Shown: piece by piece, positions 16,263 through 25,664 of the stretch | How the letters are laid out: every line of letters starts with the position of its first letter | How positions within the stretch are numbered: position 1 is the stretch's first letter | DNA from: Streptomyces sp. Sge12 | Lineage (GTDB): Bacteria > Actinomycetota > Actinomycetes > Streptomycetales > Streptomycetaceae | Assembly: GCF_002080455.1 (NCBI RefSeq) | Contig: NZ_CP020555.1 | Location: 6,872,501-6,936,500 of the forward strand | Length of the DNA stretch: 64,000 nt | Reading direction: 5' to 3' | Position numbers and translations under genes: made by a program | Notes under the pieces: generated by a model | What the model was told of the DNA's origin: nothing | What the model saw: the letters and a program-made list of their open reading frames with translations, nothing else | Database searches by the model: none

Positions 16263-18433
16263 CCCCGCCCCGGCCCGAACCGGGCGCCGCCGACCGGCTG
16301 TACGCCCTGCTGCCGGAGCTGTACCGGCTGCGCGACGCCGAGCGGGGCGGCCCGCTGCGCGAGTTCGTCGACGTGCTCGCCACCCAGCTCGAGGCCCTGG
16401 AGGAGGACCTGGAGCAGCTGTACGACGACCAGTTCATCGAGACCTGCGCGCCCTGGGTGGCGCCCTACATCGGCGACCTCATCGGCTACCGCCCGCTGCA
16501 CGGCGTGGCCGGCAAGGTGCGCTCACCCCGCGCCGAGGTGGCCCACACCATCGCCTACCGGCGCCGCAAGGGCACGGCCGCCGCGCTGGAGCAGCTGGCC
16601 CGGGACGTCACCGGCTGGCCGGCCCGCGCCGTCGAGTACTTCGAACGCCTCGTGACCACCCAGTACATGAACCACACCAGGCCGCACGCGCGGGCCACCC
16701 CCGACATGCGCGACGCGGAGGCGCTGTCCTGGAGCACCCGGATGAACGGGGCCTTCGACGACCTGGCCCACACCGCCGACGTACGCGCCATCGCCGCTCG
16801 CCCGCCGCGCCGCGCCGGGCGGTACGCCATCCCGAACGTCGGCCTCTTCCTGTGGCGCACCGAGGCCGTACGCCTCGACCGCACACCGCTCACCCCCCAC
16901 ACCCCGGGTGACCGGCGCCGCTTCCGTTTCGACACGCTGGGCAGCGACTCGGCCCTCTTCGGCGCGCCGCGCACCGAGGCGGAGATCACCCACCTCGCCG
17001 AGCCCGCGGACGTCCCCCTGCCGCTCACCCGCCGGGGGCTGGGCACCCGCCTCGACGCCTTCTACGGCAACGGGCGCGATCTGCTGCTGTCCCAGGGCGT
17101 GCGCACCCCCGGCGGCGCATGGGCCTTCACCCCCGTCCCGGCCGCCGACCTCACCGTGTGCGACCTGTCCGACCTGCCCGGCGGCGGCGGTGCGTGGGGG
17201 CACGAACCGGCGGCGGGCAAGGTCGCGGTCGACCCCGAGCTCGGGCGGGTGTTCTTCGGTACGGCCGTTCCCGGAACCACCAAGCCGGTCGCCACCCACC
17301 ACTACGGCCTCGCCGTGCCGCTGGGCGCACGAGGCTCGGCGCGCGGCGAGGCCGCGGCCCCCCGTCCGCACCGCGAGGTCGCCGACGGCGAGGCGCAGCA
17401 GGCCCTCCTCGACGGGCTCGCCGCCGGGGGGACCCTGCGCATCACCGACTCCGACCGGTACGAGCAGCTGCACACCGTACGCACCACCACGGCCGGGGCG
17501 GACGGCCCGGACACCACGGTGTGGGTACGCGCCGACGACGGCACCCGCCCCACGGTCGTCGTCCGCGACGGACTGCGCCTCGCGATGGGCCCGCGCACCA
17601 CCGTCGTCCTCGACGGGCTCCTGGTCACCGGCGGTCCCGTCGTCCTCGAGGAGCAGGGCGACGGGGGCAACCGCACCGTGGAGCTGCGCGACTGCACCCT
17701 GGTCCCCGGCCAGAGCCGGACCGCGAACGGGCAGCCGGCCCACCCGGAGCGGGCCAGTCTCCTGGTCCTCGACCCGTTCGCCACCGTGCGGCTGACCCGG
17801 TGCGTCATCGGGCCGATCGTCGCCGTCGAAGGCGCCGACATCACGCTCACCGACTGCGTCGTCGACGCCGGCGCCCCGACGGCCGTCGCCCACTGCGGCC
17901 GCCCCCCGTCCGGCGGCGGACTGCGCACCGTCCCCGACGAGGCCGCGCAGGAGACGGGCCCGGGCGCCGAGCCCGGCGGCCACCTCCATCTGCACGAGTC
18001 CACCGTCGTCGGCGGCATCCACGCCGTCGAGCTCGACGCGTCCAACTCCCTGCTCGTCGCCGAACTCGCACCGGGAGACAGCCGGGAAGCCGCGGTGTGG
18101 GCCCGGCGCCGCCAGCAGGGCTGCCTGCGCTTCAGCTACGTGCCGGAGGGCTCGCGCACGGGCCGCCGGTACCGCTGCCGCCCGGACCCCGCCGATCCGC
18201 CCGGCACCCGGCGCGCCGACCGCCCGCACTTCACCTCGCTCCGTTTCGGCGACCCCGCGTACGCCCAGCTCGGCACCGCCACACCGGACACCGTCCGGCG
18301 CGGCGCCGACGACGAGGGCGAGATGGGCGCCACCCACCTGCTGTTCACGCCACAACGGGAGAGCGATCTCCTGCTGCGGCTCGACGAGTACCTCCGCTTC
18401 GGACTCGAAGCGGGCTTCTTCTACGCGACCTGA
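16259..18433 (+). CDS. Tail protein I-like baseplate protein with beta-helix C-terminus
   Basis: This is a 724-residue protein with GTG 16259 overlapping the upstream stop. Residues about 10-190 are a phage tail protein I (P2 gpI)-like domain: RLYALLPELYRLRDAERGGP, then LEEDLEQLYDDQFIETCAPW and VAPYIGDLIGYRPLHGV, then AYRRRKGTAAALEQLARDVT. The C-terminal half (from about 420) is repetitive short strands (VVLDGLLVTGGPVVLEEQGD, then LRDCTLVPG-like turns) that look like a right-handed beta-helix. In related clusters such a domain faces outwards at the baseplate and may help in binding. The link between beta-helix and target recognition is inferred. Confidence 0.85.
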   Translation: MTPPRPEPGAADRLYALLPELYRLRDAERGGPLREFVDVLATQLEALEEDLEQLYDDQFIETCAPWVAPYIGDLIGYRPLHGVAGKVRSPRAEVAHTIAYRRRKGTAAALEQLARDVTGWPARAVEYFERLVTTQYMNHTRPHARATPDMRDAEALSWSTRMNGAFDDLAHTADVRAIAARPPRRAGRYAIPNVGLFLWRTEAVRLDRTPLTPHTPGDRRRFRFDTLGSDSALFGAPRTEAEITHLAEPADVPLPLTRRGLGTRLDAFYGNGRDLLLSQGVRTPGGAWAFTPVPAADLTVCDLSDLPGGGGAWGHEPAAGKVAVDPELGRVFFGTAVPGTTKPVATHHYGLAVPLGARGSARGEAAAPRPHREVADGEAQQALLDGLAAGGTLRITDSDRYEQLHTVRTTTAGADGPDTTVWVRADDGTRPTVVVRDGLRLAMGPRTTVVLDGLLVTGGPVVLEEQGDGGNRTVELRDCTLVPGQSRTANGQPAHPERASLLVLDPFATVRLTRCVIGPIVAVEGADITLTDCVVDAGAPTAVAHCGRPPSGGGLRTVPDEAAQETGPGAEPGGHLHLHESTVVGGIHAVELDASNSLLVAELAPGDSREAAVWARRRQQGCLRFSYVPEGSRTGRRYRCRPDPADPPGTRRADRPHFTSLRFGDPAYAQLGTATPDTVRRGADDEGEMGATHLLFTPQRESDLLLRLDEYLRFGLEAGFFYAT

Positions 18434-18449
18434 GCAAGGAGGCCTCCCG

Positions 18450-21400
18450 ATGGGAGCCGATCTGAGCCGCGTGCGGTTCGACGCGCTGCGCGACCACTCC
18501 GGCGTCGTCATGCAGCAGGGCCGACTGCTGCTCGACTCCGACTGGAACGAGTTCGTGGCGATCGTCGACCGCCGACTGCGCGCCGCCGCCGCCGACCTCG
18601 GAACCCCCGGGGTCACGGAGGGGTTCTCCGGAGCCGCCGTCGTCCCCCGTACGACACCCGACGCCTTCCTGATCACGAGCTCGGCCGACGGCATGACCAT
18701 CGGTCGCGGCCGGATGTACGTCGACGGGCTGCAGGCCGAGAACCACGGCACCGGAGCCACCGTGCTCGACCCGCTGCTGGCCGAACCGGTGCGCGCGCAG
18801 GACACCCCGTACGCGCAGCAGCCCTACTGGGAGGCCCCGAAGGACCTGCCCACCACCGGGACCCATCTCGTCTATCTGGACGTGTGGCAGCGCGAGGTCA
18901 CCCCGCTCCAGGCGCCGGACCTGGTCGAGGAGGCGGTGGGCGTCGACACCACCGCCCGGACCCAGACCGTCTGGCGGGTGCGTGTGCACGAGCCCGACAC
19001 TCCCGACATCGACTGCAGCACCCCGGACGAGGACATTCCCGACTGGTCCGGGGTCATCGCCCCCTCCGGGGGCAGGCTCACCACCGGCACGGTGGCCGTG
19101 GCGGCCGCCGACGACCCCTGCTCGCTGCCGCCCAGCGGTGACTACCGCGGACTCGAGAACCAGACCTACCGGGTGGAGGTCCACGACGGCGGAATCCCCG
19201 GCACGGCCACCTTCAAGTGGTCCCGCGACAACGGCTCCGTCGCGATGCGGGTCGTCGAGGTCGTGGCCCCCGACCGGCTGCGGCCCGAGCACCTGGGCCG
19301 CGACACGGTGCTCGGCCTGCGCGAGAACGACTGGGTGGAGATCCTCGACGACCACCGGGAACTCGACGAGCAGCCGGGGGAGATGCGCCGGATCACCACC
19401 GTGCACGGTGACGGGACGGTCTCCTTCAGCCCGGCACTCCCCGGCGACCTGCCCGCCACGACCGACGAGGCGCTCAGGCGGAATCTGCGGATCCGCCGCT
19501 GGGACCAGGCGGGCACGATCAAGAACGCGGAGGGCGCCGTACTCCAGGACCTCGACGCCGCGGACTCCACCGGGGTCATCACCGTGGCGACCGGGAGAGC
19601 GGCCGTCGTCCTGGAACACGGCATCACCGTCGCGCTCGACGCCCCCGACGGCGCCTTCCGCCCCGGCGACCACTGGATCTTCACCGCGCGCACGTCCACC
19701 GCCGACGTCGAGAAGCTCGACCAGGCACCCCCCTTGGGCATCCACCACCACTACGCACGCCTGGCCGTGGTGACCTTCCCCGGCACCGCGTACGACTGCC
19801 GCACCCTGTGGCCGGACGCCGGGCACTGCGGGGACTGCACGGTCTGCGTGACGCCCGAGTCGCACGCCAGCGGTGTCATGACGGTGCAGGCGGCGGTCGA
19901 CTCGGTCGCGGAGGAGGGAGGCACGGTCTGTCTCGCGCAGGGCGTCTACCACCTCGGCGACGAACCCGTGCGGATGCGCAGGGCACGGTCGGTGCGCATC
20001 CACGGGCAGGGCCCCGGCACCCTGCTCATCGCCGAGCGGGGTGGCTTCGACATCCGGCTCTCGGCCTTCGTCACCCTGGAGGACTTCGCGCTGATCTCCA
20101 GCAGCCGACGGCCGGGGATCAAGATCTCCATCGCGGCCGAGGTCACCGTCCGCCGGCTCACCGTGCTGATCGCCGGAGGCGGAGAGGGCAGCGGCCAGGG
20201 CCCCGCCGTGGAGCTGTCCCACGCGTGCCTGCGCACCCGCATCCAGGACTGCGACTTCGCCGGCCGTATCGGCATCGAGGCCCGGGAGAACCTGAACACG
20301 GACGCGGACGCGGATACGGATGGCGAAGCAGAAGCAGAAGCAGAAGCAGAAGCAGAGGCAGCGGCGGAGGCGGAGGCGGAGGCGGAAGCCGCCGGCGATG
20401 CCGAAGGCGGCAGTGTCAGGGCGCACCTGCTGACCGCCGATCTGGAGATCAGCGGCAACCTGCTGATGTGCTGGTGGGCCGGCGTGCAGTTCCGCGGCAG
20501 TGCCGCCCACATGCTCCGCAACACCGTCCGCGGCAACACGGTCGTGTTCGCCCAGGGCGCGGGGCTTCGCTTCCTCGGCGCCGTCTCCCCGTGGGCCTCC
20601 TTCGACATCACCGACAACCACGTGCAGAGCAACGGGGTCGGCATCGAGGTGGGGGCGAGCGGATACACCATCCGGGACAACACGGTCTCCGGCACCCCGG
20701 ACCCGGAATCCGGTTCGGGCGACGGGATCGTCCTGCGGAGCGGCGTGTCCGGCGTACTGCGCGGCGCCACCCGCATCCGCGGCAACCGCATCAACCGGAT
20801 CGGGGGAGTGGGCATCCTCGTGCGGGTGCCCGCCGGCGACCTCGACGTCTCCCACAACACCGTCGAAGGAGCCACCGCGGGGGGAATCGTGGTCGCGGAT
20901 CGCGGCCGGGTCGCCGACGCCGTGATCGTCGGCAACACCGTACGGGACCTCGTCACGCAGGAGTGGACCGTGGCCGAGGGCACCGACGGCATCCGCATCG
21001 TCGGCGCGGCCCATGCACTGGTCGGGTCCAACACCGTCTCCGGACTCACCACCGAGTTCGACGAGGGCCAGGACCGCGGCGGGGACGGCGGGCGGGGCGG
21101 GCGGGGCGAGCGCGGGGAGGGCGACGAACCGGACCGGAGGACCGGGGTGGTGCTGCTGGCCTGCCGGGAGTCCCGGGTGCACGCCAACACCGTCGAGCGG
21201 ATCGGCCCGACCGATCCCGAGTGGACCGCCCGGCTCCTCGGCATCCACATCTGCGTCTTCACCCGTACCACCATCGAGGGCAACGTCTGCCGGCGGATCA
21301 CCGAGGACGTCGACCACGACGGCCACACTCCGTGGAGCGGTCTGCTGGTGGGCGACGACCCGCAGGACGACGCCGACCCCGGCACCGAGAACGGCCTCAC

Positions 21401-21809
21401 CGGACACATCGGCCGGTACGTCTCCGTCGTGGGGGAGCGGGCCTCGTACCTCATCGGCCCCTACACCGCCTTCGCCCATGTCTCGGACGACGTCAGCGCG
21501 ATCATCTCCGCCAACACCTTCACCGGCGCCGCCCAGCACCCCGCCGCGCGGATCCATGTGGCCAGGGACGCCGTCGTCTGCGGCAACCAGTTCCGCCAGC
21601 ACGGCGACTCGGACCCCGCCGCGCTCATCGTACGGGCCGGGACCGCGACCGTGACCGGCAACCGGGCCAGGGGCGGCCGTCCGTCGATCCACCTCGACGT
21701 CGAACCCCGATTCCTGGCCGTGCTCGGCAACATCACCACAGGAGGCATCGACGCCGAGGGCACCATCGACCCCAAGTGGCTCCAGCTCAACGTCGACGGG
21801 GTGCTCTGA
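18450..21809 (+). CDS. DUF6519-like/right-handed beta-helix baseplate-associated protein
   Basis: This is a 1119-residue protein with ATG 18450 preceded by AAGGAGG. The N-terminus (VRFDALRDHSGVVMQQGRLL, then LDSDWNEFVAIVDRRLRAAA) is the DUF6519-type opening seen next to eCIS baseplate genes. Residues from about 470 onward are pectate-lyase-like beta-helix repeats (many AN/GNTV-type rungs such as ISGNLLMCWWAGVQFRG and RIRGNRINRIGGVGILV). An acidic Glu-Ala block at about 625-650 interrupts one loop. The best reading is a fibre-like or surface-recognition component of the baseplate, possibly a glycan binder or lyase. No catalytic residues can be assigned by eye. Confidence 0.8.
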   Translation: MGADLSRVRFDALRDHSGVVMQQGRLLLDSDWNEFVAIVDRRLRAAAADLGTPGVTEGFSGAAVVPRTTPDAFLITSSADGMTIGRGRMYVDGLQAENHGTGATVLDPLLAEPVRAQDTPYAQQPYWEAPKDLPTTGTHLVYLDVWQREVTPLQAPDLVEEAVGVDTTARTQTVWRVRVHEPDTPDIDCSTPDEDIPDWSGVIAPSGGRLTTGTVAVAAADDPCSLPPSGDYRGLENQTYRVEVHDGGIPGTATFKWSRDNGSVAMRVVEVVAPDRLRPEHLGRDTVLGLRENDWVEILDDHRELDEQPGEMRRITTVHGDGTVSFSPALPGDLPATTDEALRRNLRIRRWDQAGTIKNAEGAVLQDLDAADSTGVITVATGRAAVVLEHGITVALDAPDGAFRPGDHWIFTARTSTADVEKLDQAPPLGIHHHYARLAVVTFPGTAYDCRTLWPDAGHCGDCTVCVTPESHASGVMTVQAAVDSVAEEGGTVCLAQGVYHLGDEPVRMRRARSVRIHGQGPGTLLIAERGGFDIRLSAFVTLEDFALISSSRRPGIKISIAAEVTVRRLTVLIAGGGEGSGQGPAVELSHACLRTRIQDCDFAGRIGIEARENLNTDADADTDGEAEAEAEAEAEAAAEAEAEAEAAGDAEGGSVRAHLLTADLEISGNLLMCWWAGVQFRGSAAHMLRNTVRGNTVVFAQGAGLRFLGAVSPWASFDITDNHVQSNGVGIEVGASGYTIRDNTVSGTPDPESGSGDGIVLRSGVSGVLRGATRIRGNRINRIGGVGILVRVPAGDLDVSHNTVEGATAGGIVVADRGRVADAVIVGNTVRDLVTQEWTVAEGTDGIRIVGAAHALVGSNTVSGLTTEFDEGQDRGGDGGRGGRGERGEGDEPDRRTGVVLLACRESRVHANTVERIGPTDPEWTARLLGIHICVFTRTTIEGNVCRRITEDVDHDGHTPWSGLLVGDDPQDDADPGTENGLTGHIGRYVSVVGERASYLIGPYTAFAHVSDDVSAIISANTFTGAAQHPAARIHVARDAVVCGNQFRQHGDSDPAALIVRAGTATVTGNRARGGRPSIHLDVEPRFLAVLGNITTGGIDAEGTIDPKWLQLNVDGVL
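20325..20390 (+). repeat. In-frame hexanucleotide repeat encoding Glu-Ala
   Basis: Five perfect GAAGCA units (20325-20354) are followed by GAGGCA and then GAGGCG units up to about 20390, all in frame inside the beta-helix gene. Each unit adds one Glu-Ala pair, so changes in copy number alter loop length without shifting the frame. The GA-rich composition is unlike the flanking coding sequence. Confidence 0.85.
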
Positions 21810-21899
21810 CGACGGCTCCGGCACCCCCGCCGCCGGGGGACCGCCCGCTCCCTCCCGCCCTCGACTCCCCCCGACCCCCACGCCGGAAGGACCGTACCG

Positions 21900-22406
21900 A
21901 TGCCGATCATCGTCGTCGATCAGGAGAAGACCGTCGCCGCCCTGGCCGCACGGCTCGTGAAGACCCGAACGTCCAAGGCGGCGAAGGAGAGGGCCGCGCA
22001 GGCGATCCGCGAAGCCAATCCGGGGCTCGACCTCGACCGGCTGCGACCGGGGATGATCGTGTTCGTGCCCCGGCCGCCGGAGGCACGCGAGGACGTACCC
22101 GACGTGGTGACGGAGGCCCTTGCACCCCTCTTCGACCAGATCCGTACGGAACTCGACGCGCTCATCCGGACCGCGAACAGCGCCCTCGAGGCCGACACGG
22201 CCGAACGCGAAGCGACGGCCGAGATCCTCGACGCCGAGGCCGTGCAGGCCGCGGCCCAGAACGACCCCCTGCTCCAGTACAACCTGGAGCGGGTCCGCCA
22301 GACGCTCGCCGACGACGGACAGAGCGCCGTCGAGAGCACCGAAAGCCTGATCAACGGCACCGAGCAGTGGTACACCGACCTCGACGACCTCAGCACGCTG
22401 TGGTGA
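21900..22406 (+). CDS. LysM-like/coiled-coil eCIS protein of unknown role
   Basis: This is a 168-residue protein. The first about 60 residues end in LDLDRLRPGMIVFVPRPPEA, the usual last strand of a LysM-like module. The rest (about 70-165) is helical and heptad-like (LFDQIRTELDALIRTANSAL, then PLLQYNLERVRQTLADDGQS). It follows an apparently empty 90-bp spacer, the longest within the cluster, and precedes the terminator gene by 7 bp. It might connect baseplate periphery or help set tail length, but it is far too short for a normal tape measure. It is expressed with the rest by orientation and spacing. Confidence 0.75.
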   Translation: MPIIVVDQEKTVAALAARLVKTRTSKAAKERAAQAIREANPGLDLDRLRPGMIVFVPRPPEAREDVPDVVTEALAPLFDQIRTELDALIRTANSALEADTAEREATAEILDAEAVQAAAQNDPLLQYNLERVRQTLADDGQSAVESTESLINGTEQWYTDLDDLSTLW

Positions 22407-22413
22407 GGACCCG

Positions 22414-23661
22414 ATGAGCAACGCCCTGGCCGTGCCGGCCGTCACCGCCGCCCTCACCACCCTCGTACAGAACGCCGTGGACGGGCTCGGGATCAACCCC
22501 CGGCCGGTCGTCGTCCCCGGCCCCCTCGACGACACCGGGGACCACGCGCGCGTCGGCGTGCACCTGTACCGGGTCTCGCGCAATGCGACCCTGTCCCTCG
22601 CCGACCTGCCCACCCGCTCCTCTGCCGGCCACCTGCGGCAGAAACCGCGGGCGGCCCTGGACCTGCACTACCTCTTCACCTTCCGCGGTTCGAACGAATG
22701 GGAGACACAGCAGCTCCTCGCCGGGACGGCAGCCGTACTGCACACCGTCCCCCACGTCACCGCCACCCTGCTCGCCGACGCGGAGGCGGACCACCCCGAG
22801 ATCGCCGGGAACGACCTGGCGCAGGCCGACGAGCCGGTCCGCGTCACTCCCGAGGCCCTCTCGACCGACGAACTGAGCCGGCTGTGGGCCCTGTTCCCGC
22901 CCGCGACCTTCACCGTGACGCTCGCCGTCACCGCGGGCCCCGTGCTCGTGGACGGCGACGGAGACCCCGGAGCGGTCCTCCCCGTCCGTACCGTCCTCGT
23001 CGGCGCCGCGCCCTTCGCACCGCCCCGGCTGGACGGCGCCGCGGGCCCCGAGGGCAGAGGAGCGCCCGTCCGGGCCGCCGACCCGATGCCCGATCTCCAC
23101 CTCCACGGCCACGCCCTCGCCGCCCGCGAGGGCGAGACCAGCGAGGTGCTGGTCGACGGCGCCCCCGTCACCGGGGTGACCGCCGCGGACGACACCCACC
23201 TCGTCCTCACCGCTCCGGCCCTCGCGCCCGGCCGACGGCGGATCTCCGTCCGCAGAAGCGGGCCGCCGCCGCACCCCACCCTGTCCCCGACCCGCCCCGC
23301 GCAGGTGAGCGCCCCCGTCGTCGTCCTTGTGGTCCCCACCCTCGGCGCGGTCGTCGCCACGACCGGCAGCGGCCACCGGCCGGGGCTGCGTACCGGCACC
23401 GTCTCCGCCGCCGTCACCCCACCGGTCGGACCCGGCAACCGGGTACGGCTGCTGCTCGATGCCATGACACCCGGCTCGGCGGTGTCGCTCGCCCTCACGG
23501 CCGGCCTGCCGGCCGGCGGTCCCCCCACCGCACAGGTGGACTTCACGGTGACCGACGCCCCCGCGGGCCCCTACCGCCTCACCCTCGAGGTCGACGGTGC
23601 GCGCAGCCTCCCCGGCCTCGACGCCAACGGCCTGTACGTCCCCACGGTGGTGACCCTGTGA
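22414..23661 (+). CDS. DUF4255 tail-terminator/cap protein (Afp16/Pvc16-like)
   Basis: This is a 415-residue protein. Residues 1-185 match the DUF4255/Pvc16 N-terminal domain: VPAVTAALTTLVQNAVDGLG, then VHLYRVSRNATLSLADLPT, then ALDLHYLFTFRGSNEWETQQ. This domain caps the distal end of tube and sheath and ends elongation in Afp-type particles. The C-terminal half is Ig/IPT-like beta sandwich (HLHGHALAAREGETSEVLVD, then GLYVPTVVTL). ATG 22414 comes 7 bp after the previous stop. Its own stop overlaps the ATPase GTG. Confidence 0.88.
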   Translation: MSNALAVPAVTAALTTLVQNAVDGLGINPRPVVVPGPLDDTGDHARVGVHLYRVSRNATLSLADLPTRSSAGHLRQKPRAALDLHYLFTFRGSNEWETQQLLAGTAAVLHTVPHVTATLLADAEADHPEIAGNDLAQADEPVRVTPEALSTDELSRLWALFPPATFTVTLAVTAGPVLVDGDGDPGAVLPVRTVLVGAAPFAPPRLDGAAGPEGRGAPVRAADPMPDLHLHGHALAAREGETSEVLVDGAPVTGVTAADDTHLVLTAPALAPGRRRISVRRSGPPPHPTLSPTRPAQVSAPVVVLVVPTLGAVVATTGSGHRPGLRTGTVSAAVTPPVGPGNRVRLLLDAMTPGSAVSLALTAGLPAGGPPTAQVDFTVTDAPAGPYRLTLEVDGARSLPGLDANGLYVPTVVTL

Positions 23662-25664
23662 CCCTCTCCGACACCGAACCCCGCCTCGACGCGGCCGACC
23701 GCGACCGGGTGTGGGCCCGTGACAACCAGCGGCATCTCGCCCTGGCCGCGGCCGCCGCCGCGGCCCGTCTCGACGCCCGCCCCGACGAGGCGGACCAACC
23801 GGCCCGCGCCGCCGAGCTGCTGGCCGCCGAGGTCCGGGAGAGCACCGGAGCACCCACGGCCCTCGACCGGCTCTGCGGCCTGTTCACCCTCACCGCATTC
23901 GAGCGGGACGTACTCGTCGCGGTTGCCGCTCCCGAACTGGGCCTGCCCGCGGCGACCGGGCCGGTCACCTTCGCCCGCGCCCTGGCCGGGCTGCCGGACG
24001 CGCACTGGAGCGCGCTGCTGCCCGATTCACCGCTGCGCGGCTGGCGCCTGCTCGACGTACCGGCGCAGCTGCCGCCGACCGAGTCCGGCGGCCTGTCGCA
24101 GCTGCCCCTCGCCGTCGACGAGCGCATCCTGCACGCCCTGCTCGGCGCCGACACGACGGACGACCGCCTGGCCGGGCGCGCCCGGCTCGTCGCCCCGGTG
24201 TGCCGCCTGGCGCCCGGCCAGGGTGCCGCCGTGGCCTCCCTGGCCGCCTTGGTCCGTCCCCAACCCGGCGCCGAAGGCTGTCTGCTCACCGGAGAGGACC
24301 GGCTCACCCGCCGCCAGGCCGTCGTCGACGCCGCCGAGCGGATCGGACTCACCGTGCTCGCCGTCGACGGCCCCGACCTCCCCGACACCGCGCCCGCCAT
24401 GGACACCCTGGCGCGGCTGCTCGCCCGCGAGGCGGGGCTCGGGCTGCGGCTGCTGCTCGTCGAGGGAACCACCGAATCCCTCCCGCGCTGCGTGCGGTTG
24501 CTGACCGCCGGAGCACCGCTCGGGGTCGCCGCCGTCCTGTCGGCGGACGAGGCACCCCCCGGCAGCGACCTCCCGATGCTGCGCCTGCCGCCCGCCTCGG
24601 CGGGCGAGCGACGGGACCTGTTCGCCGCCGCCCTCGGCGCCGCCCGCCTGAACGAGGACCCGGCCGAACTCGCCGAACGGCATCCGCTCACCCCGGCGGG
24701 CATCGCGCTGGCCGTGGAACGCACCGGCCGGCTCGCCTCCGCCCCCGCCACCGGGGCCGTGGGGGACACCCGCGCCCGAGCCGGCGGGCCGCAGCACCCC
24801 GGCGCCGGTGCCGCCGACGTCGCGGCGGCCTGCCGGGCCGTCGCCGAGCGGCCGCTGCACGGTCTCGCGACGGTGCGCCGCCCGGCGGCCGGGCTGGACG
24901 ACCTCGTCCTGCCCGATCAGGCGAACCGCTCCCTGCGCGCGCTGCTCGCGCACGTACGACGGCGCCGCCGGGTCCACGGCGAGTGGGGGTACGCCGAGCG
25001 GAGCCGCGGCCTCGCGGTCACCGCCCTGTTCGCGGGCCCGAGCGGCACCGGCAAGACCACGGCCGCGGAGGCGGTCGCGCACGAACTGGGCTTCGACGTG
25101 ATCGCCGCGGACCTCAGCCAGGTGGTGAGCAAGTACATCGGCGAGACCGAGAAGCACCTCGCCCGGCTGTTCGACGCGGCCGAGACCGGGTCGGTGCTCC
25201 TGTTCGACGAGGGCGACGCCCTCTTCGCCAAGCGCACCCAAGTACGCGACAGCCGGGACCGCTACGCCAACCTGGAGGTGTCGTACCTGCTGCAACGCCT
25301 GGAGACCTTCCGCGGCATCGCGATCCTCACCACGAACGCCCGCGAGGCGATCGACCCCGCCTTCGTCCGCCGGATGCGGTTCGTCGTGACGTTCCCCTTC
25401 CCGGACGCCGAGCAGCGCGCACGGCTGTGGGCCGGGGCGTTCCCGCCGGGCGTGCCCACCGAGGGGCTCGACCCCCGCCGCCTCGCCCAACTGGCCGTCA
25501 GCGGCGGCACCATCGCCCAGCTGGCCCTGCACGCCGCGTTCCTCGCCGCCGACGAGGGCGCACCCGTGGGCATGCGCCACGTGCTGGAGGCCACCAGGAT
25601 CGAGAGCGACAAGCTCGAACGCCCCCTGGCCGCGGCCGAGATCCGCGGCTGGCTGCCCTCATGA
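23658..25664 (+). CDS. eCIS AAA+ ATPase (Afp15/Pvc15-like)
   Basis: This is a 668-residue protein with GTG 23658 in a GTGA overlap. The N-terminal about 400 residues are a divergent helical and AAA-like region (CGLFTLTAFERDVLVAVAAP). The active AAA+ module has Walker A GPSGTGKT at 460-467, Walker B LLFDEGD at 514-520, a pore-type loop near SKYIGETEKHLARLFDAAE and an arginine-finger region (FVRRMRF). It resembles Afp15-type cell-division-protease-like ATPases, which are needed for particle assembly or effector loading. Its stop overlaps the putative effector ATG, a common arrangement for loading partners. Confidence 0.95.
   Translation: MTLSDTEPRLDAADRDRVWARDNQRHLALAAAAAAARLDARPDEADQPARAAELLAAEVRESTGAPTALDRLCGLFTLTAFERDVLVAVAAPELGLPAATGPVTFARALAGLPDAHWSALLPDSPLRGWRLLDVPAQLPPTESGGLSQLPLAVDERILHALLGADTTDDRLAGRARLVAPVCRLAPGQGAAVASLAALVRPQPGAEGCLLTGEDRLTRRQAVVDAAERIGLTVLAVDGPDLPDTAPAMDTLARLLAREAGLGLRLLLVEGTTESLPRCVRLLTAGAPLGVAAVLSADEAPPGSDLPMLRLPPASAGERRDLFAAALGAARLNEDPAELAERHPLTPAGIALAVERTGRLASAPATGAVGDTRARAGGPQHPGAGAADVAAACRAVAERPLHGLATVRRPAAGLDDLVLPDQANRSLRALLAHVRRRRRVHGEWGYAERSRGLAVTALFAGPSGTGKTTAAEAVAHELGFDVIAADLSQVVSKYIGETEKHLARLFDAAETGSVLLFDEGDALFAKRTQVRDSRDRYANLEVSYLLQRLETFRGIAILTTNAREAIDPAFVRRMRFVVTFPFPDAEQRARLWAGAFPPGVPTEGLDPRRLAQLAVSGGTIAQLALHAAFLAADEGAPVGMRHVLEATRIESDKLERPLAAAEIRGWLPS

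Noticed and set aside
20325..20390. CRISPR-like or satellite array
   Set aside because: Units are 6 bp, continuous and in frame with no spacers. It is coding sequence.
18345..22613. 1422-residue minus-strand frame across the beta-helix gene
   Set aside because: Composition is Gly/Arg/Val-rich as expected of antisense, and it crosses three real genes.
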